5,820 nucleotides of DNA from Clostridia bacterium (lineage in GTDB: Bacteria > Bacillota > Clostridia > Oscillospirales > CAG-382): the NCBI GenBank assembly GCA_017959195.1, contig JAGDBE010000120.1:1-5820 (forward strand), written 5' to 3'. How positions within the stretch are numbered: position 1 is the first letter of the stretch; each line of letters starts with the position of its first letter. Below are positions 1 to 5,579 of the stretch, piece by piece. The position numbers and the translations under genes were made by a program. A model generated the notes under the pieces. That model worked only from the letters and a program-made list of their open reading frames with translations, had not been told where the DNA came from and made no database searches.

Positions 1-23
1 CGCGGCGTCGCCGCGGCTTTTTT
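1..23 (+). terminator. GC-rich intrinsic terminator at left edge
   Basis: CGCGGC (1-6) pairs with GCCGCG (10-15) around a 3-base loop, and bases 16-17 (GC) probably pair further left outside the window. T6 follows at 18-23, so the hairpin can terminate a plus-strand gene ending left of the window. On the minus strand the same stem is preceded by A6, and it could also end the lipoprotein gene transcript if a T-run lies beyond the edge. The left arm is cut by the window boundary, so stem length is unknown. Confidence 0.65.
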
Positions 24-30
24 CAACTCA

Positions 31-345
31 TCAATAATTTGCGGTGGTATTTCCGCCGGAGTGCTTGGAATCTACTCCCATGTCGCTCTCAAAGCCGTCT
101 ATGGCGTCGCTCACACTTCTTGCGGCGTCGCCCGCAACTCCGTCAAGCGACATATCGGTGTCGCTGTATGCGTCGCCCATGCCGCCGTCCGCGCTGCCGT
201 TATTGGTGTTTACCTGACCGTAATTGTCCGTATTGTTGCCGGACGCGGTGTCGGCTTTATTTGAGCAGGAGAGAAGGCAAAGGGTGAGAATCGCGCAAAC
301 CGAACCCAAAATCAACATTTTACAGGTAGTTTTTCTGCTTTTCAT
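31..345 (-). CDS. Small acidic Ser/Asn/Gly-rich lipoprotein
   Basis: Predicted membrane-anchored lipoprotein of 104 residues; function unknown and family not recognised. Residues 1-10 are basic (MKSRKTTCKM), 11-26 are hydrophobic, and a lipobox LLSC puts the lipidated cysteine at residue 27, as expected for signal peptidase II. The mature 78 residues are low complexity, rich in Asp, Ser, Gly, Asn and Thr, with repeated Gly-Asp-Ala or Asp-Ala steps and one possibly helical stretch (about residues 70-90). I chose the ATG at 345 because it gives a normal signal peptide. The frame is open upstream to a TTG at 435, but that would add about 30 unsuitable residues and has no ribosome site. The ATG itself has only a weak ribosome site (GAAAG). 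The strongest AAAGGAGG lies 41 bases upstream, inside a small hairpin. No clear -35/-10 pair was found in 436-524. Confidence 0.65.
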   Translation of the reverse strand: MKSRKTTCKMLILGSVCAILTLCLLSCSNKADTASGNNTDNYGQVNTNNGSADGGMGDAYSDTDMSLDGVAGDAARSVSDAIDGFESDMGVDSKHSGGNTTANY

Positions 346-380
346 AATAAATCTGCTTTCGTGCCGGTGATATAATCCGC

Positions 381-396
381 AGAAAGCCTCCTTTCT
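381..396 (-). promoter_or_regulatory. Hairpin presenting an AAAGGAGG motif in the lipoprotein leader
   Basis: On the minus strand AGAAAG (396-391) and CTTTCT (386-381) form a 6-bp stem around a GAGG tetraloop. The consensus Shine-Dalgarno AAAGGAGG (394-387) therefore sits in the stem and loop. No in-frame ATG, GTG or TTG lies at normal spacing downstream. The hairpin may be incidental or a translation control element; the sequence alone does not decide. Confidence 0.3.
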
Positions 397-524
397 CGAA
401 TTATGGCAAAATGAACCCTGAATGATTTTTTTCAAACGGGTCTGTTTCTATTATGGGATAAAACTGATTAAATATTATCGAAATTTTATTCATTTTTCGG
501 GAATTTTTGAAAAAACACTCGCAT

Positions 525-553
525 TTGACTTTTGAGACAATAAAATATATAAT
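525..553 (+). promoter_or_regulatory. Sigma-A promoter of the DUF4153 gene
   Basis: TTGACT (525-530) and TATAAT (548-553) are separated by exactly 17 bases. Transcription should start near 560, giving a leader of about 33 bases before the ATG at 593. This is a strong housekeeping-type promoter with no obvious operator. Confidence 0.85.
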
Positions 554-592
554 GGAGATGAGGTAAAAAACAAAAAGAAAGGAAAAAGGAAA

Positions 593-2341
593 ATGAAGAT
601 AATAGATTCCCTTAAAAAATCTTCGGCAGGCGTAATAAAGACGTCGAAGAGATTTCCGATGACGTTTGTTTGTCTTGCCGCAGTTTTTATTATGATGACG
701 CTTCTCATTTTTTCCGATTTTGACAGCGAGGACATAGGCTTTTTTATGATAGCGCTCATATGCGGCGCGTTTTTCGCGCTGTGCCTTGAACTTGCGGCGG
801 AAAAATTATCGGGCAGATGGAACCGCACGCTGCTTTACGTGCTGTCAACGCTGCTGCCCGTAGTTATGGTATTCGTAATGTTCCTTCTTCATTACATGAT
901 AGATGAAGACTACCACTTCATATACGTTTTCGGCGTAATTGGCGTAAGCGTGATTGCAAGTCTTGTAATGATGATAAAAGACGCGGAAAAACTCGAAATT
1001 TTCCCGATTCTCATAAAGTCTTTTCTGCTTGCGTTTGCGATAGGGCTTATATTGTTTGCGGGAACGTCGCTGTGCGTATTTGCGTTTGACTCGCTGATAT
1101 TCGAATTTGACGACGTGGAACAGGTATACATGATGCTTGCGAATATTTCGTGGTTCGTAGGCGCGCTTTTATTCCTCTCTCACGTCTTTTCAGACGAAAG
1201 AGACGAGCACAACAGGTCAATTGCGTACAAAATAGTATTTCTCTACACAGAACTTCCGATTTATCTGCTGCTTATTGCGATTTTGTACATTTATCTGCTG
1301 AAAATAATAGCAAGCCTCGACATCCCGTCGGGCGGAATAAACATGTTCGCATCGCTTGCGAGCGCGTTTTATATATTCAACTGCGCCGCGCTGAAATGCT
1401 ACGACAAGGAAAACAAATTCGCCTCGTTTTATATAAAAGCGGGCGGAATAATAATGATTCCCGTAATTATAATGCAGTGCGTTTCCCTGGGAATACGCCT
1501 TTACTACTACGGACTGACGTCGGCGAGAATGCTCTCGGTTTGCTTTATTATCGTAACGCTGATTTTCGTTATATCGTCGATTATCAGAAAGTTCAATTTC
1601 AAGACGGCGCTTGCGTGCTCGGCTGTAATTGTCGGAATAGTGATGCTCACGCCGTTCAATATAATCAATATCCCGGTTAAAAGCCAGGAGAGAATCCTTG
1701 AAAAGACGCTTGCGTCGGCAGGACTTTTTGACGAAAACGGCGAAATAATACCCGCGTCTGATATCGATTCCGTAAGCATGCAGGACAAACAGAAAATTAC
1801 AGGCGCGTTCGATTATCTGAGATACACGCCCGCAAAACTCAAGGATAATCTGGAGATTGTCAAGTACGCCGACTTCAACGAGCTCTTCGGCTTCGGACGC
1901 GTTTACGGAACCTACGAGGAGCCGTGGTACGGCAACGACGTGAATTATTTCTGGTTCGGCAATACCTTCGCCGAGAAGATGCTCGATATTTCGGAGTATA
2001 AGTCGATGGTTTACGTCTATTACGACTATAGAAGCGACGTCGTGGATTACTATGACGACGACCTTTACTATTCGCGTAAGGATTTGGCCCCCGAAGAGAC
2101 CGAAATTGTCGAAAAATCGCCGCCGGAAGATATTAATACGAACGAGAATTACGGCATAGACTTTATGAAGATAGCCGATATGCTGATAGAAAACAGCGAA
2201 GGAACGAATTATACCGATAATCTCGTGATACCCGTCGACGACGAAAAGGACTTCATTTTCATCCACGCCGATATGTCGAAATATATTTCAACCGGCGAAT
2301 ATAAGTCGATTTATATGTCGGGATACGTTCTGTTCAAATAA
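593..2341 (+). CDS. DUF4153 domain-containing integral membrane protein
   Basis: A 582-residue protein of the DUF4153 type; biochemical role unknown. After a basic cytoplasmic start (KRFP at 19-22) there are about 11 hydrophobic segments, roughly 22-41, 48-66, 79-100, 108-127, 139-166, 180-199, 219-240, 248-266, 280-300, 313-331 and 337-357. Family-like features are the segment around LYIYLLKIIASLDIP (231-245), the IRLYYYGLTSARML stretch (301-314), and, just after the last membrane segment, a SQERILEKTLASAGLFDENG region (364-383) leading into a short helical repeat. Residues 365-582 are soluble, with a Tyr/Asp-rich patch at about 473-493. The ATG at 593 follows AAAAAGG (584-590), and the promoter at 525-553 fits this start. 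The gene is monocistronic, ending at a terminator. The family assignment is from memory of its sequence pattern; DUF4173-like proteins are the nearest alternative. Confidence 0.88.
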   Translation: MKIIDSLKKSSAGVIKTSKRFPMTFVCLAAVFIMMTLLIFSDFDSEDIGFFMIALICGAFFALCLELAAEKLSGRWNRTLLYVLSTLLPVVMVFVMFLLHYMIDEDYHFIYVFGVIGVSVIASLVMMIKDAEKLEIFPILIKSFLLAFAIGLILFAGTSLCVFAFDSLIFEFDDVEQVYMMLANISWFVGALLFLSHVFSDERDEHNRSIAYKIVFLYTELPIYLLLIAILYIYLLKIIASLDIPSGGINMFASLASAFYIFNCAALKCYDKENKFASFYIKAGGIIMIPVIIMQCVSLGIRLYYYGLTSARMLSVCFIIVTLIFVISSIIRKFNFKTALACSAVIVGIVMLTPFNIINIPVKSQERILEKTLASAGLFDENGEIIPASDIDSVSMQDKQKITGAFDYLRYTPAKLKDNLEIVKYADFNELFGFGRVYGTYEEPWYGNDVNYFWFGNTFAEKMLDISEYKSMVYVYYDYRSDVVDYYDDDLYYSRKDLAPEETEIVEKSPPEDINTNENYGIDFMKIADMLIENSEGTNYTDNLVIPVDDEKDFIFIHADMSKYISTGEYKSIYMSGYVLFK

Positions 2342-2356
2342 GGACAAAAAAGAAAG

Positions 2357-2384
2357 AAACACCGCCTGAAAAGGCGGTGTTTTT
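2357..2384. terminator. Bidirectional intrinsic terminator between convergent genes
   Basis: ACACCGCC (2359-2366) pairs perfectly with GGCGGTGT (2373-2380) around the loop TGAAAA, and flanking A/T pairs extend the stem. T's follow on the plus strand (to 2384), ending the DUF4153 transcript. On the minus strand the stem is followed by a pyrimidine tract ending in T6, so it can also end the NYN transcript, whose stop codon is only about 22 bases away. Confidence 0.9.
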
Positions 2385-2405
2385 GCATCCGTACGGTATA
2401 TTCAA

Positions 2406-3149
2406 TTATTGGGTAATGTCAAAATAGCCGTGCAAACGGCACTTTTTGTAATCGACAGCCAGAAGCTTGACCTGGTTGCCGCCTATTTTTTTGACGTATT
2501 GCGAAACGCACTCTTTTGCGATAAGCTGTTCCATAGCCTTTTTGGCAACGGACTTGTCAACGCCGTGTTTGAGTGAAACGGCGTCGATGGTTTTCATAAA
2601 AGTGGGGCGCGCGTTTCTGTTTTCCTTTGAAAGTGTGTAAATGCTTTCGATAATCTGCGAGCAGACGGGAGCAAGCTCGTCGGGCTCTATTTCGCGGACG
2701 AAGGACGCCGCGGTTTTAAGCTGGTTCGAAAAAGCGTTTTTGACACCGTATACGCCTACCTGCTTTGAGCAGACGTTCTTGAGAAACAGGACAACAGATG
2801 AAAAATGACTGTCGCCGGTAAAAATTATGTAGGTGTCGATTTTGTTGTTGCTGTAAGCGGTCTGATAAATCTTGTCGAGCATTATAAAGTCGGTAAAATC
2901 TTTTTTGAAATGACCGCCGCCGTTTTTGGTTTCGACAATATCGTTTGTAAACCCTCTGATCTTGTGCATTTCGTTCTGAAGGGAAGAGTTTGAAAAATCG
3001 CCGAAAAACGTATAGGAAACGATATTGTAATTTTTCTTGATTTCTTCCGTGAAAGCTTCAATGTCGGGCTTTACGTGAAAGTTTTTGTCAAGAGATATGT
3101 ACCAGTGCTCGTAGTCTATGAATATCGCCGCGTTTTGCTTTTCCTGCAT
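2406..3149 (-). CDS. NYN-domain (PIN-like) putative ribonuclease with C-terminal helical domain
   Basis: A 247-residue protein from this ATG. Residues 5-150 match the NYN fold of PIN-like metal-dependent RNases (LabA/DUF88 relatives). The first strand has an acidic residue at D12 (AIFIDYEHWY), the middle motif is KKDFTDFIMLD with D84, D87 and D92, and FTGDSHF (110-116) carries D113. The usual second Asp of a GDSDF-like motif is His115. A VGVYGV strand (131-136) and an FSNQL motif (140-144) complete the fold. Residues about 185-235 look like a winged-helix or OST-HTH-like nucleic-acid-binding domain; this is weaker. Probable role: RNA cleavage or processing in the cytoplasm; the target is unknown. 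It is a single gene with its own promoter (3223-3251). The ATG at 3149 has no ribosome site. AAAGGAGG at 3181-3188 instead points to an in-frame ATT at 3173, which would extend the gene to 3173 and add residues similar to a FKFFSKR basic head. Confidence 0.87.
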   Translation of the reverse strand: MQEKQNAAIFIDYEHWYISLDKNFHVKPDIEAFTEEIKKNYNIVSYTFFGDFSNSSLQNEMHKIRGFTNDIVETKNGGGHFKKDFTDFIMLDKIYQTAYSNNKIDTYIIFTGDSHFSSVVLFLKNVCSKQVGVYGVKNAFSNQLKTAASFVREIEPDELAPVCSQIIESIYTLSKENRNARPTFMKTIDAVSLKHGVDKSVAKKAMEQLIAKECVSQYVKKIGGNQVKLLAVDYKKCRLHGYFDITQ

Positions 3150-3180
3150 GCGCTTTGAAAAAAACTTGAAAATCAGAATT

Positions 3181-3188
3181 CCTCCTTT
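3181..3188 (-). promoter_or_regulatory. Ribosome binding site of the NYN gene, favouring an ATT start
   Basis: Minus-strand AAAGGAGG ends 31 bases before the ATG at 3149, much too far. An in-frame ATT at 3173-3171 lies 7 bases after GGAGG, the ideal spacing. An in-frame CTG (3176-3174) is only 4 bases away. No ATG, GTG or TTG is available in that frame between the site and 3149. Confidence 0.6.
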
Positions 3189-3222
3189 GATAAATTAAGC
3201 ATACAGTACGGATAGCAAAGAT

Positions 3223-3251
3223 ATTATAACATGAAAAATAAAAAAATTCAA
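3223..3251 (-). promoter_or_regulatory. Promoter of the NYN gene
   Basis: On the minus strand TTGAAT (3251-3246) and TATAAT (3228-3223) are 17 bases apart, and TGT immediately before the -10 makes it an extended -10. Transcription would start near 3216, leaving a leader of about 30 bases to the ribosome site. It is divergent from the tRNA promoter, with 27 bases between the two -35 boxes. Confidence 0.82.
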
Positions 3252-3278
3252 CCTTTTTTGATTTTGTGAGATAATCCC

Positions 3279-3307
3279 TTGACAAAAGAAAGGTTACATG
3301 ATATAAT
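3279..3307 (+). promoter_or_regulatory. Perfect-consensus promoter of tRNA-Ser
   Basis: TTGACA (3279-3284), a 17-base spacer and TATAAT (3302-3307) match the sigma-A consensus exactly. The predicted start near 3314 gives a leader of about 35 bases before the mature tRNA 5' end, to be removed by RNase P. Such strength is normal for stable RNA genes. Confidence 0.9.
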
Positions 3308-3349
3308 CAAAAAGTCTTTTGGGATAACAAACGAATAAAGAAGAAACTC

Positions 3350-3441
3350 GGAGAAGTCGCGTAGCTGGTCGAGCGCGCACGATTGGAAATCGTGTAACCG
3401 TCAGAAGCGGTTCGAGGGTTCGAATCCCTCCTTCTCCGCCA
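3350..3441 (+). tRNA. tRNA-Ser (anticodon GGA)
   Basis: A complete class II tRNA. The acceptor stem GGAGAAG (3350-3356) pairs with CTTCTCC (3431-3437), followed by discriminator G3438 and an encoded CCA (3439-3441). The anticodon stem CACGA/TCGTG (3378-3382, 3390-3394) encloses loop TTGGAAA with anticodon GGA at 3385-3387, reading UCC and UCU. The long variable arm has stem AACCG/CGGTT (3396-3400, 3408-3412), typical of serine tRNAs. The T arm is GAGGG/CCCTC (3414-3418, 3426-3430) with loop TTCGAAT. All arms are intact. Confidence 0.97.
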
Positions 3442-3444
3442 TGA

Positions 3445-3461
3445 TCGGGCAACAAGCCCGA
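3445..3461 (+). repeat. Inverted repeat immediately after the tRNA
   Basis: TCGGGC (3445-3450) and GCCCGA (3456-3461) form a perfect 6-bp stem with loop AACAA, only 3 bases after the tRNA CCA. No T-run follows. It could act in tRNA 3' trailer processing or be part of a recombination site; neither can be shown here. Confidence 0.5.
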
Positions 3462-3467
3462 ACCCTG

Positions 3468-3493
3468 AAAACCCTTGAGAAATCAAGGGTTTT
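3468..3493 (+). terminator. Intrinsic terminator of the tRNA-Ser transcript
   Basis: AAAACCCTTGA (3468-3478) pairs with TCAAGGGTTTT (3483-3493) around a GAAA loop, an 11-bp perfect stem. The terminal TTTT serves as the T-tract, so it is nearly symmetrical and could act in both directions. Its position 27 bases after the tRNA fits a short trailer. Confidence 0.75.
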
Positions 3494-3495
3494 CG

Positions 3496-3516
3496 CCTTT
3501 GAGCGTTTGTCAAAGG
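3496..3516 (+). repeat. Third hairpin downstream of the tRNA
   Basis: CCTTTGA (3496-3502) and TCAAAGG (3510-3516) form a perfect 7-bp inverted repeat with a 7-base loop. It begins 3 bases after the terminator stem. No T-tract follows, so it is not a terminator by itself. Function unknown. Confidence 0.45.
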
Positions 3517-3636
3517 AAGAAAAAGAGTTGAATTATATCTTTCACAAAAGCGATTGATACTTTTCCGGAACATAACGCAATATCAAAAGTGCAGTTTGAA
3601 AAAAGTCTGAACGATCTGACTGAAAAGAGGCACTAG
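3498..3636 (+). pseudogene. Possible decayed coding remnant between tRNA and macro gene
   Basis: Two short open stretches in different plus-strand frames read like pieces of one protein. The first, ending at TGA 3555-3557, encodes FERLSKEEKELNYIFHKSD. The second, ending at TAG 3634-3636, encodes AIDTFPEHNAISKVQFEKSL followed by NDLTEKRH. They overlap near 3540-3555 and differ by one base in frame, as expected for a frameshifted C-terminal fragment. There is no ribosome site and no recognised family. Charge-rich, protein-like composition is the only support; it may also be chance. Confidence 0.28.
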
Positions 3637-3670
3637 GAAGAATACATTAACATACAATAAGGGTGATAAA

Positions 3671-4711
3671 ATGCCGTTAAAACTGATAAGAGAAGATATA
3701 ACAAAACTGACTTGCGACGCCATCGTCAACGCCGCAAACTCCACTTTTCTCGGCGGCGGAGGTGTGGATGGCGCAATACATGAAGCGGCCGGGAATGAGT
3801 TATTGCTTGAATGCGAGAAGCTCGGCGGATGTAAGACCGGCGAAGCAAAAATCACCACGGGCTATAAGATTCCAAGTAAATTCGTAATCCCCACGGTCGG
3901 TCCGAGGTGGGAAGGCGGATATAACGGAGAAGAGGAACTGCTACGCTCCTGTTATCGTAAAGCTCTTGCCATCGCAAAGGAAAACGAATTTGAAAGTATC
4001 GCTTTCCCGCTGATTTCCTCCGGCGTTTACGGGTATCCGAAAGATCAGGCGCTTAAAGTTGCCGTTGACGAAATCACCACGTTTTTAATTGAAAACGATA
4101 TGCTGGTTTATCTTGTGATCTATGATAAATCCGCTTATCAGATCAGTAAAAAACTCTTCGACGACATTGCAGCCTTCATAGAAGATAAATATGTTGACGA
4201 TCACTTTGGATTCAATTATAGAAACAGAGCGTCAAAAGAAAGCGCTGTGCTTGGCGCTTTGGAGTGTGAACCTTTTGACAGCGACGCTTTTACAGGGAAA
4301 ACACAGGTTTTGAAACCGTTGCAGGCGTCAAAGAAAAAGAAGTCCTCTTTGGATGACGCGCTGAAAGATATTGACGAGAGTTTTTCCGAAATGCTGCTTC
4401 GCAAGATTGACGAAAAAGGTATGACCGACGCCGAGTGCTACAAAAAGGCGAACATCGACCGAAAGTTATTCTCTAAAATCAGAAGCGACCGGCTCTACAA
4501 GCCGAGCAAGATGACTGCACTCGCCTTTGCCATTGCTCTGGAGCTTCCCTTAACGGAAACCAAAGACATGCTGATGAAGGCCGGCTTTGCGCTGTCCCAC
4601 AGCAACAAATTCGATATTATCATTGAGTATTTCATTACTAACGGAAACTATGATATATTTGAAATCAACGAGGCTCTGTTTGCCTTTGATCAGGCGTTGC
4701 TGGGTGTGTAA
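3671..4711 (+). CDS. Macro-domain protein (MacroD/YmdB-like) fused to a C-terminal HTH-like domain
   Basis: A 346-residue protein. Residues 1-175 are a macro domain of the MacroD/YmdB type, which binds ADP-ribose and often removes it from proteins or from O-acetyl-ADP-ribose. Visible motifs are EDIT (8-11, adenine site), NAAN (20-23), GGGGVDGAIH (28-37) and the phosphate loop ISSGVYGYP (115-123). N23 and D33 have the 10-residue spacing of the catalytic Asn/Asp pair of MacroD1-like hydrolases, so activity is plausible. The usual VIHTVGP motif reads VIPTVGP (P74). A Lys-rich linker (about 213-224) leads to residues 235-346, an all-helical region with a Cro/C1-like HTH (TDAECYKKANIDRKLFSKIR, 252-271) and a tail ending FEINEALFAFDQALLGV. 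I recall this tail as conserved in Clostridia, alone or fused to other domains. The ATG at 3671 follows TAAGGGTGAT (3658-3667). It is the first gene of a likely operon; no convincing promoter was seen upstream, and read-through from the tRNA is possible. Confidence 0.92.
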   Translation: MPLKLIREDITKLTCDAIVNAANSTFLGGGGVDGAIHEAAGNELLLECEKLGGCKTGEAKITTGYKIPSKFVIPTVGPRWEGGYNGEEELLRSCYRKALAIAKENEFESIAFPLISSGVYGYPKDQALKVAVDEITTFLIENDMLVYLVIYDKSAYQISKKLFDDIAAFIEDKYVDDHFGFNYRNRASKESAVLGALECEPFDSDAFTGKTQVLKPLQASKKKKSSLDDALKDIDESFSEMLLRKIDEKGMTDAECYKKANIDRKLFSKIRSDRLYKPSKMTALAFAIALELPLTETKDMLMKAGFALSHSNKFDIIIEYFITNGNYDIFEINEALFAFDQALLGV

Positions 4712-4743
4712 AAGACTTAACTCGGGATTTGCGGAGGCGACAG

Positions 4744-5415
4744 ATGACGAAAAAACTGTTTTTACAGGCAATTGTCAAATTTATTTCCGGCTTGTTTTTA
4801 TTCGGATTACTTCTTTTTGTGCCGGCGGGAACGGTCAAATATCCGAACGGCTGGCTATTGATCGCCGTCTTATTTGTTCCTATGTTTGCAGCCGGAATCA
4901 TTATGACGTTCAAAAACCCCGATCTTCTTAAAAAGCGCCTGAATGCAAAGGAAGAAGAAAAAGAGCAGAAAGCCGTTGTAGCGTTCAGCGGAATGATGTT
5001 CCTGGCAGCGTTTGTTACTGCGGGACTTAATTTTCGCTTTCAGTGGTTCCTGCTTCCGAGGTGGGCGGTTATCATAGGAACGGCGGTGTTTCTTTTGGCT
5101 TATGCCATGTACGCCGAGGTGCTGAGGGAAAACGCCTATCTTTCCAGAACGGTAGAGATACAGGAAAATCAAAAAGTGATCGATACGGGTTTATACGGCG
5201 TTGTCCGTCATCCAATGTATTCGGCAACGCTGTTTTTGTTCTTGTCAATGGGGATCATTCTCGGATCGCCGATTTCGTTTGCGGTCCTGTTTCTGTATAT
5301 CCCTATTATCGCAAAACGAATGAAGAACGAAGAAAAAGTCCTCGAAGAAGGGCTCGATGGATATAGAGAGTATAAAAAGAAAGTAAAATACAAAGTGATA
5401 CCGTTTGTTTGGTAA
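4744..5415 (+). CDS. ICMT/PEMT-like membrane methyltransferase
   Basis: A 223-residue integral membrane protein of the isoprenylcysteine carboxyl methyltransferase / phospholipid methyltransferase-like superfamily, which uses S-adenosylmethionine at the membrane. Hydrophobic segments lie at about 12-29, 37-54, 80-96, 107-126 and 160-190 (the last probably a hairpin of two). The C-terminal signature is complete: GLYGVVRHPMY (149-159) with R155-H156-P157, RMKNEEKVL (192-200) with the E196-E197 pair, and GYREYKKKV (206-214) followed by IPFVW at the end. Bacterial members rarely have a known substrate; a prenylated protein is unlikely, a lipid or small hydrophobic compound more likely. The ATG at 4744 has GGAGG at 4733-4737 with 6-base spacing; a TTG at 4729 in frame lacks a site. 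The 32-base gap from the macro gene and same strand suggest co-transcription. Confidence 0.9.
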   Translation: MTKKLFLQAIVKFISGLFLFGLLLFVPAGTVKYPNGWLLIAVLFVPMFAAGIIMTFKNPDLLKKRLNAKEEEKEQKAVVAFSGMMFLAAFVTAGLNFRFQWFLLPRWAVIIGTAVFLLAYAMYAEVLRENAYLSRTVEIQENQKVIDTGLYGVVRHPMYSATLFLFLSMGIILGSPISFAVLFLYIPIIAKRMKNEEKVLEEGLDGYREYKKKVKYKVIPFVW

Positions 5416-5535
5416 GCGCATAAGCCGGCAAATTGCGGTTTGGAGAAGTAAATATGATTTCAGAAACGGAGAGATTGATCCCGCGGGAGAGATAAGGAGC
5501 GATCGTTAAATAGATGAACGCCGCTTAAAACAGTT

Positions 5536-5552
5536 GTCGCTTTGTATGCGAC
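5536..5552 (+). repeat. Short inverted repeat upstream of the vWA gene
   Basis: GTCGC (5536-5540) and GCGAC (5548-5552) are perfect inverted copies separated by TTTGTAT. The repeat lies 22 bases before a TATAAT, where an activator or repressor could bind. It is short enough to be chance. Confidence 0.3.
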
Positions 5553-5573
5553 CTAAACGCTAAATCAATCCGC

Positions 5574-5579
5574 TATAAT
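5574..5579 (+). promoter_or_regulatory. Candidate -10 box for the vWA gene
   Basis: A perfect TATAAT, but positions 16-18 bases upstream (around 5550-5557) read GACCTAAA, unlike TTGACA, and there is no TG extension. The hexamer also forms part of the long hairpin stem, which may be its real reason. If it is a promoter it would need an activator, and transcripts would start near 5586, lacking most of the 5' arm of the hairpin. Confidence 0.35.

Noticed and set aside
1..200. Repeated GGCGTCGC-like words as a possible repeat array
   Set aside because: Spacing is irregular and the copies are explained by Gly-Asp-Ala codons and the terminator stem; not a CRISPR or tandem array.
39..287. Arg/Cys-rich plus-strand ORFs opposite the lipoprotein gene
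   Set aside because: They arise from repeated GGCGTCGC words that encode Gly-Asp-Ala on the other strand; composition is unlike a real protein.
1217..2266. 349-residue minus-strand ORF opposite the DUF4153 gene
   Set aside because: Shadow frame: Arg- and Tyr-rich, no ribosome site or domain. The plus-strand gene has promoter, ribosome site, membrane segments and terminator.
3507..3536. TTGTCA with AATTAT (18-base spacer) as promoter for the macro gene
   Set aside because: The -10 matches only four of six bases and the -35 sits in a hairpin; too weak to list.
3441..3557. 38-codon ORF starting at the A of the tRNA CCA
   Set aside because: Its first half is made of the post-tRNA hairpins and it has no ribosome site; only the later part was kept as a possible remnant.
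3307..3573. 88-residue minus-strand ORF across the tRNA
   Set aside because: It is antisense to tRNA-Ser and its arms; the RRDSNPRTASDGYTISNRA-type peptide is a well-known false ORF from tRNA-Ser sequence.
5454..5495. 13-codon ORF (MISETERLIPRER) with GGAGAAG upstream, and an overlapping open frame ending at 5508
   Set aside because: Too short and unlike any known leader peptide; the overlapping frame has no start codon. No evidence of translation.
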